Source of the DNA: Opitutia bacterium
GTDB taxonomy: Bacteria; Verrucomicrobiota; Verrucomicrobiia; Opitutales; Opitutaceae
Direction of reading: 5' to 3'
Assembly (NCBI GenBank): GCA_002737275.1
Contig: NSIG01000014.1
Coordinates: forward strand, 45,356 to 85,810
DNA: 40,455 nt
This document shows positions 1-9,037 of this stretch, in pieces (the first letter of the stretch is position 1; each line of letters begins with the position of its first letter). The notes under the pieces are model-generated. The model had not been told where the DNA came from. It worked only from the letters and a program-made list of their open reading frames with translations, and did no database searches. The translations under genes and the position numbers were made by a program.

Positions 1-560
1 TTGATTAGATCGCCGGCATGAAGCGTAAAGGCGGCGCGGGGCGCATCACGAAAAGCCTCGCGGAAGACGCGCGACCAGTGGGTTTTGACGTCGTTTTTGG
101 CGTCGCCGAAATAGACGAAGGTGAAGGGCGCGGCCTCGCGTTTGGCGGTACGGAAGTGAAACCACTCGGACCAGTTGGCGCCGTCGCCGACCCGGTAGGC
201 GTAGATCGTATCGGGAGTAAGGCCGGTGAATTCGACGGAGTGGAGGTGGGCCTCGCCGAGATCGGAGGCGAAATCGGCGGTGCGCGCAGGGTGATCGGTG
301 GCCTTGAGCTTGGAATTGTCGGTGGCGAGAGCGAGTTGGGCCAGACTGCGCTCGACGCTGGTGGCGGTGCGCCAAGTGACGGCCTGGGTGGTCGCGGGAT
401 CGCCGGCCCACGTGAGCACGACGCGGTCGGGCAACGGCGTGGCGGCGTGGGCGAGTTTCTCGGCGTAAGGCGTGGGCTTCTAGGCGTGGGTGGCCGCGTC
501 GTGCGCGGAGGCGAGGCCGGCGGTGAGGAGAGCGGCGCTGGAGCGCAGAAGAGTCTTCAT
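1..560 (-). pseudogene. Purple-acid-phosphatase / metallophosphoesterase-like secreted protein, partial at window edge, with in-frame TAG after the signal peptide
   Basis: Minus frame from ATG at 560: MKTLLRSSAALLTAGLASAHDAATHA, then TAG at 480-482, then the same frame stays open to position 1: KPTPYAEKLAHAATPLPDRVVLTWAGDPATTQAVTWRT...YAYRVGDGANWSEWFHFRTAKREAAPFTFVYFGDAKND...FTLHAGDLIN. Confidence 0.7.
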
Positions 561-1102
561 CTTTGGAAACGTGGAGGTGAGACGGGCGAAATGCACGCCC
601 TCACGGGTGAATTTTGGGTTACGGCAGATGAGCGTCGGAAACGTGCGGTGGGAGATCTGGGGCGAACGTGGGCGGTCGGGAACGACGATGATTTTCTGGC
701 CCTCGCCGGCGGCACGGCGGCGAGAACGGATTATAACCGGTTTCAAACGGGTCGAACTCGACGAGTGAGAGGCGAAGGTGATCGGGGGCTAGGATCCGGC
801 GTTCAAAGGCGGGGGAGGGTAGCAGTATTCAGCGAAAATAGCGCCGGACGGAAGGAACGATTCGATCGACGCGAGCCCGCTACCTGCTCGGCTTCACGGT
901 GACGGACGAGTTGTCGCTGGTCTTTTTCGTCCGCGCTCTGGGTGGTGATGGGCCGTTTTCTTCAATCGCGAACCCCGCAGGCATGAGGGCTGGCTTTTCG
1001 GTACTCCCGGGTTGGGGGCAGGGGGCCTCTTCGCTCTGATAATAAGGCGCACAGACGCTCCGACACACGGTTTGGGCAAAATAAAAACTTGACGGTGATG
1101 CC

Positions 1103-1121
1103 TAAGACACATCATGTCTTA
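1103..1121. promoter_or_regulatory. Palindrome TAAGACA-CATCA-TGTCTTA near a TTGACG -35-like hexamer (1089-1094) upstream of recA; candidate SOS/LexA-type operator
   Basis: Perfect 7-bp inverted repeat with 5-nt spacer, 55-73 nt upstream of the likely recA start codon. Confidence 0.4.
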
Positions 1122-1175
1122 CCTATCGTCTATTTCGAAACCCGTAAGAACCCTCCGTCCTCATTCCCACCTCCC

Positions 1176-2246
1176 ATGTCCAAAGCCGCTCCCGCCAAAA
1201 CTGCCACCTCCGCCGTGGCTCCCGTCGCCCACGCCCGCGAGAAAAATATCGAGCTCGCCCTCTCCTCCATCACCAAACAGTTCGGTGACGGCTCCATCAT
1301 GCGTCTCGGCTCCAATGCCAAAATGAAGGTCGAGACCCTCTCTACCGGCTCCCTCGCCGTGGACCTCGCCCTCGGCGTCGGCGGCCTGCCCAAGGGCCGC
1401 ATCATCGAGATCTACGGACCTGAATCCTCCGGCAAGACGACCTTCTGTCTCAGCGTGATCGCCGAGGCCCAGAAAAAAGGCGGGCTCGCCGCCTTCATCG
1501 ACGTCGAGCATGCGCTCGACCCGAAATACGCCCGCGTTGTCGGGGTAAATCTCGACGACTTGCTCGTCTCCCAGCCTGATTCCGGTGAAGACGCCCTCAA
1601 CATCATGGAGACGCTCATCCGCTCCAACTCGATCGACGTCATCGTCCTCGACTCCGTCGCCGCCCTCATCACCAAGGCCGAACTCGACGGCCAGATGGGC
1701 GATATGACCATGGGAAGCCAGGCTCGCCTTATGTCTCAGGCCATGCGCCGCCTCACCGCCGTCGTTAGCAAGACCAACTGCGTCTGCATCTTCACCAACC
1801 AGATCCGCGAAAAGATCGGCGTCATGTTCGGCAGCCCCGAAACCACCTCGGGCGGCCGCGCCCTCAAGTTCTTCTCGTCCGTGCGTATCGACATCCGGCG
1901 CAAGGACCAGATCAAGACTCCCGACGGCAAAGTTATCGGCAACCGGACGAAGATCAAAATCGTCAAAAACAAAGTCGCGCCGCCCTTCACCGAGGTCGAA
2001 TTCGACATCATGTATGACGAGGGCATCTCCAAGATGGGCTCGCTCATCGACCTTGGCATCGAACACAAAATCCTCGAAAAGAAGGGCGCGTGGATCGCTT
2101 ACGAGGGCGCGCTCGTCGGCCAAGGCCGCGACGCCGCCAAAGCCGCCCTCAAAGAGAAGCCCGAGCTCGCCGAGAAAATCTCCAAGGCGATCATGGAAAA
2201 GGTCGTCATCACTGCCACCGGCCCCAAAGCCGACGACGACGTCTGA
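1176..2246 (+). CDS. recA: Recombinase RecA
   Basis: [81 protein letters not shown]. Start chosen at MSKAAPAK inside the longer ORF. Confidence 0.98.
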   Translation: MSKAAPAKTATSAVAPVAHAREKNIELALSSITKQFGDGSIMRLGSNAKMKVETLSTGSLAVDLALGVGGLPKGRIIEIYGPESSGKTTFCLSVIAEAQKKGGLAAFIDVEHALDPKYARVVGVNLDDLLVSQPDSGEDALNIMETLIRSNSIDVIVLDSVAALITKAELDGQMGDMTMGSQARLMSQAMRRLTAVVSKTNCVCIFTNQIREKIGVMFGSPETTSGGRALKFFSSVRIDIRRKDQIKTPDGKVIGNRTKIKIVKNKVAPPFTEVEFDIMYDEGISKMGSLIDLGIEHKILEKKGAWIAYEGALVGQGRDAAKAALKEKPELAEKISKAIMEKVVITATGPKADDDV

Positions 2247-2284
2247 AGTTCTCCGTGATGCGGCCTGAAGCCGTGATCAGTCCA

Positions 2285-2315
2285 GTAGGGCAGGTCTCCG
2301 ACCTGCCCTTTTTAT
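2285..2315 (+). terminator. Rho-independent terminator downstream of recA (GGGCAGGTC-TCC-GACCTGCCC-TTTTTATT)
   Basis: 9-bp perfect stem followed by a T-run, 42 nt after the recA stop. Confidence 0.85.
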
Positions 2316-2387
2316 TGCCCATGTTTCGCCCCCGTGCTCACTTTCGCCTTACGATTCGTCCGGTCATTACGTTGAAAAAATAACCCT

Positions 2388-3233
2388 ATGAACCCGCTCT
2401 CCGCTCCTTCGGTTCGATTCCTCCTTTGCCTCGGTGTATTCACCTCGGGTCTGTCCAGTCTCACCACGAGCGTCACCGCCGCCAACGCCAACACCCCGGT
2501 CCCCGTCTTGATGAAGGCCGCTGACCGCGTGCCTTGGACCAACCTCGCCGAACTCGAGGCGTTCGCCGCCCGCGGTCACCTCCAGGCCTGCGCCCAACTC
2601 GGCGAACAGCTCCTGCGCGGCGACGGCGTCGCCCAAAACATCCCCTGCGCCCTGCCGCTCCTTGAACAAGCCGCTCGCGGTGGCGTTGGCTCGGCGATGT
2701 TTCGCCTCGGCATGGTTTACGAGGAGGGCCAAGGCGTCACCCGCGACCGTCTCCGCGCGCTCGAGTATTTCTGTGCCGCCGCCGCCGGCGAAGCCGAGGG
2801 TTTTTTCAACGTCGGTGCGGCTTACGTCGGCGCGCACGGCGTGAAACGCGATTACACCGAGGGTCTCGCGTGGATCATCCTCGCCGCCAAACGCGGTGTG
2901 GGCGGCAACACCGAGCAGACCGTGCGCGATCGCATCCTCAAGTTGCGCCGTCCCGAATGGATCCGCGCCGCCGAAATTCGCGCGCCCGCTATCGAAGGCG
3001 AACTCGCCGCCAAAAAAGCCGCGGCCTTTCTCCCGGCCTCTGCCGCCCTCGTGCCCCTGCGCGCCGTCGCTCCGGCCGCGCCCGCTCCCGTTATCACCGC
3101 CCCGGTTCAAAGAGCCCTCGTCCCCGTCAAAATTCAGCCCGCCGCGTCCGCGCTCTCGCTGCCCATCGCTCCTCCTCCAGCCTTCGATTTGCCCCCACCA
3201 CCGCTGCCGAAAACGGCACCGCTCAAACCCTAA
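2388..3233 (+). CDS. Secreted Sel1-repeat (SLR/TPR-like) protein
   Basis: GDGVAQNIPCALPLLEQAARGGVGSAMFRLGMVYEEGQGVTRDRLRALEYFCAAAAGEAEGFFNVGAAYVGAHGVKRDYTEGLAW; proline-rich C-terminus. Confidence 0.8.
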   Translation: MNPLSAPSVRFLLCLGVFTSGLSSLTTSVTAANANTPVPVLMKAADRVPWTNLAELEAFAARGHLQACAQLGEQLLRGDGVAQNIPCALPLLEQAARGGVGSAMFRLGMVYEEGQGVTRDRLRALEYFCAAAAGEAEGFFNVGAAYVGAHGVKRDYTEGLAWIILAAKRGVGGNTEQTVRDRILKLRRPEWIRAAEIRAPAIEGELAAKKAAAFLPASAALVPLRAVAPAAPAPVITAPVQRALVPVKIQPAASALSLPIAPPPAFDLPPPPLPKTAPLKP

Positions 3234-3585
3234 GCCTCGGGCGCACGCCGGCTTTCTCTGCTTGGCGCCCCGACCGAAGTCCGCGTCGCCCTGCCAACGC
3301 CCCGCGTTTTATTTCTGCGGCCGGGGCAATGCCGTCGGCCAAGGCTCTGCCAACTCCGGCTTCATCGTGCGGGGCCTCGAGGTCGCTCGCGCCATCTAGC
3401 CCGCTCCGGCGGAGGGTCAGCCCCTCACGCCCGCGATAAAAACCCTCCGTGCCTGAAAACGGAAAACCCGCACGGAACGGGAGCGACCCTGCTCGGCCCG
3501 GGATGAACCTCGCCCTTGCGCCGACGAATCCTTGGCGCACGCTTTTCCCCCGGCCTTCGCACCCACGCTCTACACCGCCGCCTCC

Positions 3586-4407
3586 ATGCCACCGCTCCTC
3601 TACGAATCTCACAGCCACACGACCCTCTGCAAACACGCGCACGGCACACCCGCCGAGTATGCCGCCCAAGCCGAGGCGCGGGGCCTAAAGGGCATCATCT
3701 TCACCTGTCATTGCCCGCTCCCCGATGGCCTCAGTCTTCAATACCGGATGAGCCCCGAAGAGTTTCCCGCTTACGTCGATCTCGTTGCCCGCACCCGCGA
3801 GGAATTCGCCGGCCGCGTCGATGTTCGCCTCGGCTTAGAAAGCGATTACTTGCCCGGTTTCGGCCTGGAAACTTGGCTCCGCGATCTGCACGCCCGCGTG
3901 CCGCTTCATCATGTGCTCGGTTCCGTCCACATGCAGATGATTCCCTACAAAGCCCGCTTTCTCACCGGCGACGCCTTTGCCTACCAGCGCACTTATTTTG
4001 ACCATGTCGCCGAGTCCGCCGAGTCCGGTCTCTTCGACACCGTGGCCCACCCCGATCTCGTGAAAAACGAGTCCCCCGCCGATTGGGATTTTGCCCGCAT
4101 CCAGCCCGACATCGAGCGCGCCCTCGACCGCATCGCCGCCACCGGCGTCGCGATGGAACTCAACACCAGCGGCCTCAATAAAACCTTCCCCGAGATGAAT
4201 CCCAGCTCCGCGATGCTCGCCCTCATGCGCGCACGCAACATTCCGGTCGTGATCGGCGCCGATGCCCATCGCCCCGGTCGCGTCGGCGAGAACTACCCCA
4301 CCGCCCTCCGCCACCTCCAGACCGCCGGTTACACTGAAGTCAGTTTCTTCCTCGACCGCCAACGTCAGAGCGTCGCCATCACCGACGCACTCGCCTCGCT
4401 GCGATAA
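3586..4407 (+). CDS. PHP-domain histidinol-phosphatase family protein
   Basis: YESHSHTTLCKHAHGTPAEYAAQAEARGLKGIIFTCH, VLGSVHM, DTVAHPDLVK, NIPVVIGADAHRPGRVGENY. Confidence 0.85.
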   Translation: MPPLLYESHSHTTLCKHAHGTPAEYAAQAEARGLKGIIFTCHCPLPDGLSLQYRMSPEEFPAYVDLVARTREEFAGRVDVRLGLESDYLPGFGLETWLRDLHARVPLHHVLGSVHMQMIPYKARFLTGDAFAYQRTYFDHVAESAESGLFDTVAHPDLVKNESPADWDFARIQPDIERALDRIAATGVAMELNTSGLNKTFPEMNPSSAMLALMRARNIPVVIGADAHRPGRVGENYPTALRHLQTAGYTEVSFFLDRQRQSVAITDALASLR

Positions 4408-4428
4408 CGCGCTTCACTCGCCCGCGTC

Positions 4429-5562
4429 ATGTCCGTTCCGCGCCTCAACCTCTACGATTTCACCCGCGAGCAACTTCGCGGGCAGCTCGTGCGTTGGGAG
4501 TTGAATCCGGTGCACGTCGCGCGGCTCTGGAACTACCTCTACATCGAACTCGCCGCGTCGCTCGACGCGATGCCCGAGCTCCCGCCGAAACTCCGCGCCC
4601 GTCTCGCTGCCGAGACGCGCCTCGGCGTGTTGCCCACGGCGCTCGAGACCGCCTCTAGCGACGGCTTCACCCACAAATATCTCCTCGCGCTCTCCGACGC
4701 CGAAAAAATCGAGACCGTGCTCATGCGCTTCACCGGCCGGGTGACAGCGTGCGTGAGTTCGCAGGTCGGCTGCGCGATGGGCTGCGTCTTCTGCGCCACC
4801 GGCCAGATGGGCTACACGCGTCATCTCACGCCCGGCGAAATCGTCGCGCAGGCCGTGCATGTGGCGCGGACGCTGAAGCTCTCCGCTCCTGTAGGCCCGA
4901 CCGTTGGTCGGGCTCCGGCTGGTTCGGAAACCGACCGGCGGGCGGTTCTGCGGCCCGGCCTACACCCACAACGCCTCCGGAACATCGTGCTCATGGGCAT
5001 GGGCGAGCCCCTGCATAACTACGACGCGGTCATGACCGCCATCGACATTCTCCGCGACGAGACCGGCCTCGCGCTCGGCGCCGAGAGGATCACGCTCAGC
5101 ACGGTCGGTGTCGTGCCGGGGATTTTGCGCCTCGCCCAAGAAATGCGCCCGCTCCACCTCGCTGTCTCGCTCCACGCCGCCACGCAGGCCGAGCGCGCCA
5201 CCCTCGTGCCCGCCGCAAAAAAGTGGCCGCTCGACGAACTCATGGCCGCCTGCCGCACCTACAGTGAGACGACCGGCCGCCGCATCTTTTACGAGTGGAC
5301 GCTGATCGAGGGGAAAAACGATTCCGAGGCCCACGCCCGCGCCGTCGGCGAACTGCTGAGGGGTCTCGACGCGCAGGTGAATCTGATCCCGCTCAATCCC
5401 ACGGATGGCTATGCCGGCGCGCCCACGCGCAGCGCGGCCGCAAAGGCGTTTCAACACGTCCTCGCCACGGAGTTCAAAATCCCCAGCACCGTCCGCCAAC
5501 GCCGGGGTATCGACATTGCCGCCGGCTGCGGGCAACTGGCGGTCGCTGAGAGCGCGGGTTGA
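4429..5562 (+). CDS. rlmN: Dual-specificity 23S rRNA/tRNA adenine-C2 methyltransferase RlmN, carrying an in-frame repeat insertion
   Basis: Radical-SAM CxxxCxxC (VGCAMGCVFCATGQMGYTRHLTPGEIV), NIVLMGMGEPLHNYDAVM, LHAATQAERATLVPAAKKWPLDELM, STVRQRRGIDIAAGCGQL. Confidence 0.95.
   Translation: MSVPRLNLYDFTREQLRGQLVRWELNPVHVARLWNYLYIELAASLDAMPELPPKLRARLAAETRLGVLPTALETASSDGFTHKYLLALSDAEKIETVLMRFTGRVTACVSSQVGCAMGCVFCATGQMGYTRHLTPGEIVAQAVHVARTLKLSAPVGPTVGRAPAGSETDRRAVLRPGLHPQRLRNIVLMGMGEPLHNYDAVMTAIDILRDETGLALGAERITLSTVGVVPGILRLAQEMRPLHLAVSLHAATQAERATLVPAAKKWPLDELMAACRTYSETTGRRIFYEWTLIEGKNDSEAHARAVGELLRGLDAQVNLIPLNPTDGYAGAPTRSAAAKAFQHVLATEFKIPSTVRQRRGIDIAAGCGQLAVAESAG
4890..4964. repeat. 75-bp palindromic (MITE/REP-like) element inside rlmN with terminal inverted repeats TGTAGGCC...GGCCTACA
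   Basis: Internal hairpin CCGACC-GTT-GGTCGG. The 29-mer CTGTAGGCCCGACCGTTGGTCGGGCTCCG (4889-4917) recurs exactly in reverse complement at 11372-11400. Confidence 0.75.
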
Positions 5563-5612
5563 AGCCACAAGGGGGCCACGGGCCGGCAGACTCGGGCGTG
5601 GCGATCGCCGAG

Positions 5613-5637
5613 GATCGCGGCTAAAGCCGCTCCTATA
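5613..5637 (-). repeat. REP-like palindrome, reverse strand TATAGGAGCGGCTTTAGCCGCGATC
   Basis: GATCGCGGCTAAAGCCGCTCCTATA; hairpin GCGGC-TTTA-GCCGC; intergenic, between rlmN and the alkD-like gene. Confidence 0.6.
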
Positions 5638-5663
5638 AAATACTCTGACTCGGCCCTACTGGC

Positions 5664-6314
5664 TCACTTCTTTAAGTCCGCGAGCGCGTCTTTGGCGATC
5701 CAGCGGGCGGAGGGGGCGGGAAGTTTGGCGATACGTTTTGCCTCGGCGACGGCCGCTTTGCGGAGCGCGGGGTTGCGCTTGCCGATTTGCCGCAGCGCCC
5801 AGCTCACCGCTTTCTTCACGTAGAGACGGTCGTCGCCCGACTCGCGCACGATGTCGGGCAAAAAGGCCAAAAACACATCGTCGGTAAGTTCTTTGCGATG
5901 GATCGCCATGCCGGCCATCACCGCAAACCCGGCGCGTTTCATGAACTCGCCTTGGCGCGTGCTCCAAAGGTGAGCCTTGGTCGCGGCGAAGGGCGTGCGG
6001 TCCACCAAAAATGCGAGCGCATCGGTGAGCGCCCAGGTATCGCACTCGCGCACCCAGCGCTCAGATTGGTCGCGGGTGAGGCGGGCAGGATCGGCGATGA
6101 ACGTGGCGAGAATACGGGCGTCATGGATGTCGGTGATCCAGAGGTCGAGCGCGAGCGGGTGATTAAGCCGATGGGCCTTAGCGAGGTCGCGCAGGACCGG
6201 AACAGCGACGCCCAAAAGTGGAGTCTTCGGCTCGATGCCGAAGCGTTTCTGGCCTGCAATGCCGGCCTCGCTGCCGAGCGAGCGGAGTTGGGAAATGAGT
6301 TCAGACGAGGTCAT
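5664..6314 (-). CDS. DNA alkylation repair protein (AlkD-like, HEAT-like repeats)
   Basis: MTSSELISQLRSLGSEAGIAGQKRFGIEPKTPLLGVAVPVLRDLAK..., RECDTWALTDALAFLVDRT, YVKKAVSWALRQIGKRNPALRKAAVAEAKRI. Confidence 0.85.
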   Translation of the reverse strand: MTSSELISQLRSLGSEAGIAGQKRFGIEPKTPLLGVAVPVLRDLAKAHRLNHPLALDLWITDIHDARILATFIADPARLTRDQSERWVRECDTWALTDALAFLVDRTPFAATKAHLWSTRQGEFMKRAGFAVMAGMAIHRKELTDDVFLAFLPDIVRESGDDRLYVKKAVSWALRQIGKRNPALRKAAVAEAKRIAKLPAPSARWIAKDALADLKK

Positions 6315-6441
6315 GAGCAGGACAAAGGGCGTTGCGGTAAAAAAACGAGTATCGTGATTATCGGGTCGCAGGCAAGAGTGTGAAATTGCCCAGAGGAAAA
6401 TTATTAAGGTCCGTCGGGCCACTTCGGCCGCGCTGGTAGGC

Positions 6442-7500
6442 TCACCGGCGGCGCTGCCGCACGGCGGCGGCGAGGTCTTCGAAGATCGGGAGCGTGTCGT
6501 CCCATGCGAGACAAGCATCCGTGACGCTTCGCCCGTAAACGAGCGGCGCGGCCTGATAGTCCTGCGCGCCGCCGAGGAGATTGCTCTCGATCATCACGGA
6601 GGAAATCGCGCGGTCGCCGGTGGCGATTTGCGCGGCGAGTTCGGCGACGACGGCGGGTTGGCGCGCGGGGTCTTTGCCGCTGTTGGCGTGTGAGCAGTCC
6701 ACCATGACGTGCGGCGGAAGTTGGTTTTTGGCGAGAAGCGCGGTGGCGGCCCGGATATCGGCGGCGGCGCAGTTGGGCCCGCGCGAACCGCCGCGGAGGA
6801 CGAGGTGGGTGTGGTCGTTGCCCGTGGTGCCCATGACCGCCGGCGCGCCATCGCGGGTGAGCGACGGGAACCAATGCGGATGCCGCGCGGAGCGGATGGC
6901 GTCGATGGCGACTTGGATATCGCCGTCGGTGCGGTTCTTAAAGCCCACGGGCATCGAAAGACCGGAGGCGAGCTCGCGGTGGATCTGGCTCTCAACGGTG
7001 CGTGCGCCGATGGCGCCCCAAGAAACGAGATCGGCGTAGTATTGGCCCAAGGTTGTATCAAGGAACTCGGTGGCGACGGGCAGGCCGCGGCCGGTGACAT
7101 CGCTCAACAACCGGCGGGCGAGGCGCAGGCCTTTGTTGATCTGGTAGGAGGCGTCGCGATCGGGATCATTGATGAGGCCCTTCCAACCGACCACCGTGCG
7201 CGGTTTCTCGAAATAGACGCGCATCACGAGCAACAGCTCGGCCGCGTAAGTCGGCGCGAGGGCGGCAAGCCGGTCGGCGTAGTCGAGGGCGGCAACCGGG
7301 TCGTGGATGGAGCACGGCCCAACCACCACGAGCAACCGATCATCGGCGCCCGTGATGATGGCGCCGACCTCGCGGCGCGTGCGGGCGACAAGTGCGGCAC
7401 GGGCGACGTCGAGGGGGATCTCCTCCTCTAGGATCGCGGGCGCGAGCAGCGGCTTGGTTGCGCGGATGCGGAGATCGGCGGTGGCAGGAGGCAGAGACAT
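6442..7500 (-). CDS. 3-deoxy-7-phosphoheptulonate (DAHP) synthase, class I
   Basis: VVGPCSIHDPVAALDYADRLAAL, MRVYFEKPRTVVGWKGLINDPD, ATEFLDTTLGQYYADLVSWGAIGARTVESQIHRELASGLSMPVGFKNRTDG, MVDCSHANSGKDPARQ. Confidence 0.96.
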   Translation of the reverse strand: MSLPPATADLRIRATKPLLAPAILEEEIPLDVARAALVARTRREVGAIITGADDRLLVVVGPCSIHDPVAALDYADRLAALAPTYAAELLLVMRVYFEKPRTVVGWKGLINDPDRDASYQINKGLRLARRLLSDVTGRGLPVATEFLDTTLGQYYADLVSWGAIGARTVESQIHRELASGLSMPVGFKNRTDGDIQVAIDAIRSARHPHWFPSLTRDGAPAVMGTTGNDHTHLVLRGGSRGPNCAAADIRAATALLAKNQLPPHVMVDCSHANSGKDPARQPAVVAELAAQIATGDRAISSVMIESNLLGGAQDYQAAPLVYGRSVTDACLAWDDTLPIFEDLAAAVRQRRR

Positions 7501-7570
7501 GGGCGGGGGAGCCAAGAGTAGCGCCCGTTCGGGGGCGAGTGAGGAGTGGCGGGCGCGGATGCAAAAAAAC

Positions 7571-7594
7571 GTCCGACCAGCGGTCGGTTCTACA
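7571..7594 (-). repeat. Diverged relative of the rlmN-inserted palindrome (reverse strand TGTAGAACCGACCGCTGGTCGGAC)
   Basis: GTCCGACCAGCGGTCGGTTCTACA; the TAG stop of the gene at 7590-8996 lies within its GTAG head. Confidence 0.55.
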
Positions 7595-8996
7595 AACCGA
7601 GCCACCCGCGCGCCTCAGTCACGGTCGGATTCGGCGAAAGCATCACCTCGGTCATCGCCGGCGCGAGGCCGAGAGCCTTTGCGCGGTGGAGCGTCGTGAG
7701 CCACGCCAGCGACGCGTGGGCGTTGTCCATCGCGTGGGGCGCAAATCCGTTAAACGTCGGTTCCAGCGGCGGGAGAATTTCCTTCGGCAATAGCGTTTTC
7801 TCTGCGAGAAACAACCCAAGCGCGGCTCCCAGCGTGTCGAGCCACACGCGGGGCGAGCCCGGCACCGCATAAGGCACGCCGGCTTTTTCAGGCGTCCACT
7901 CCATGAAAAGACGGAGTTGCTCGTGGAGCTTGGCCAGCTCGGCTTCGGCGGTGGCTGGGGTCCAGCGCACGATAAACTGTTTCCGCTCCCGGAACTTCTT
8001 TATCTCCCAGAGGCGCAAGATCAGCTCGAAGTCGCCCGCTTTGTGTCGGAGTGTGCCGGTCACCACGTAGTCGAGGCCTTCGCCGTTGGGCGAATCGACG
8101 AGCTGGCGGAGGTTTTCAGTGGTCCATTCGGACTCGAAAATCACCGGTTGCTTAGCTCCGCCTCCGGCCGGTTGAAACACACCGATGGCGGCGATGGGCG
8201 CGTAGTGCGGTGAAAAATAAAAAGTCTCGGCGAACCAGAGCGGCAGTGCGCGGGAGAGGCGGCCCAGTTCGTCTTCGGGCCGGGCTTGGGCGGCGAGCAC
8301 ATCGGGGTAAACGCCGGGCAGAGCCAACTGGGCAAAAGCGATGCGACGGAGCCGGGAGCCTTTGGGTGGGAGAATTTTATCCGCGAGCGGTTCGAGGCCG
8401 TAGAACCAGATCGGTTTGCTGATGCTGATGAGATCGACCTTGGCGATCGCGGGTGCGGTCAGCGCGGAACCGTCGGCCGAATCCGGGGCGGCGCCGTAGG
8501 CGGGTAAGGGCGCGGCCCCAGAGACGATGAGCTCGGCGATCGCATTGGAGAAGCCGTGGAGCCGGTCTTCGAGCTCGGGGCGATTGAGCTCGAAGAGCAC
8601 GTCGAGTACGTGTTGCGCGGCGTCGGCCTGGCGGAGCGCGAGGTAGGCTTGGAGAAGATTGAGGCCGGTGGCCGGGCCGTGGATCTGCGCGTCGTAGCGC
8701 GGGGCGACAAGCTCGACGATCTGGGCAACGTGCCCGGTGGAGCCGAGATCGCCGGAGACTGTGACGAGGACATCCGCGCGTTCCCCGGCCGCGGCGAGAA
8801 CCTCCTCATAAATGGTCAGAGCGCCGGGGAGATCTTTGGCCTCGAGTCGCTCGCGGGCGGCGGCGAGGCGCGGGAGGACGTTGCCGGCGGGGGCCGAAGG
8901 TTCGGGGGTCGGTGACGGCGCAGCCGCAGCCAGCTTGGACGCAGGCGCGGAGGCAGGCGATGATTTCTTTCCAGCGAAGCGGTTGAAGAATCCCAT
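7590..8996 (-). CDS. Hypothetical TPR-containing protein
   Basis: Start MGFFNRFAGKK; LAAARERLEAKDLPGALTIYEEVLAAAGERADVLVTVSGDLGSTG...; long open frame with amino-acid content typical of this genome. Confidence 0.75.
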   Translation of the reverse strand: MGFFNRFAGKKSSPASAPASKLAAAAPSPTPEPSAPAGNVLPRLAAARERLEAKDLPGALTIYEEVLAAAGERADVLVTVSGDLGSTGHVAQIVELVAPRYDAQIHGPATGLNLLQAYLALRQADAAQHVLDVLFELNRPELEDRLHGFSNAIAELIVSGAAPLPAYGAAPDSADGSALTAPAIAKVDLISISKPIWFYGLEPLADKILPPKGSRLRRIAFAQLALPGVYPDVLAAQARPEDELGRLSRALPLWFAETFYFSPHYAPIAAIGVFQPAGGGAKQPVIFESEWTTENLRQLVDSPNGEGLDYVVTGTLRHKAGDFELILRLWEIKKFRERKQFIVRWTPATAEAELAKLHEQLRLFMEWTPEKAGVPYAVPGSPRVWLDTLGAALGLFLAEKTLLPKEILPPLEPTFNGFAPHAMDNAHASLAWLTTLHRAKALGLAPAMTEVMLSPNPTVTEARGWLGL

Positions 8997-9037
8997 GAGC
9001 GGACAAAAGCGGTCTCTTACCCGGAGGCGAAGAGAAT

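Noticed and set aside
18-902. 294-aa plus-strand ORF at the window start
   Set aside because: Antisense of the interrupted phosphatase frame; Gly/Arg-rich with no family motif.
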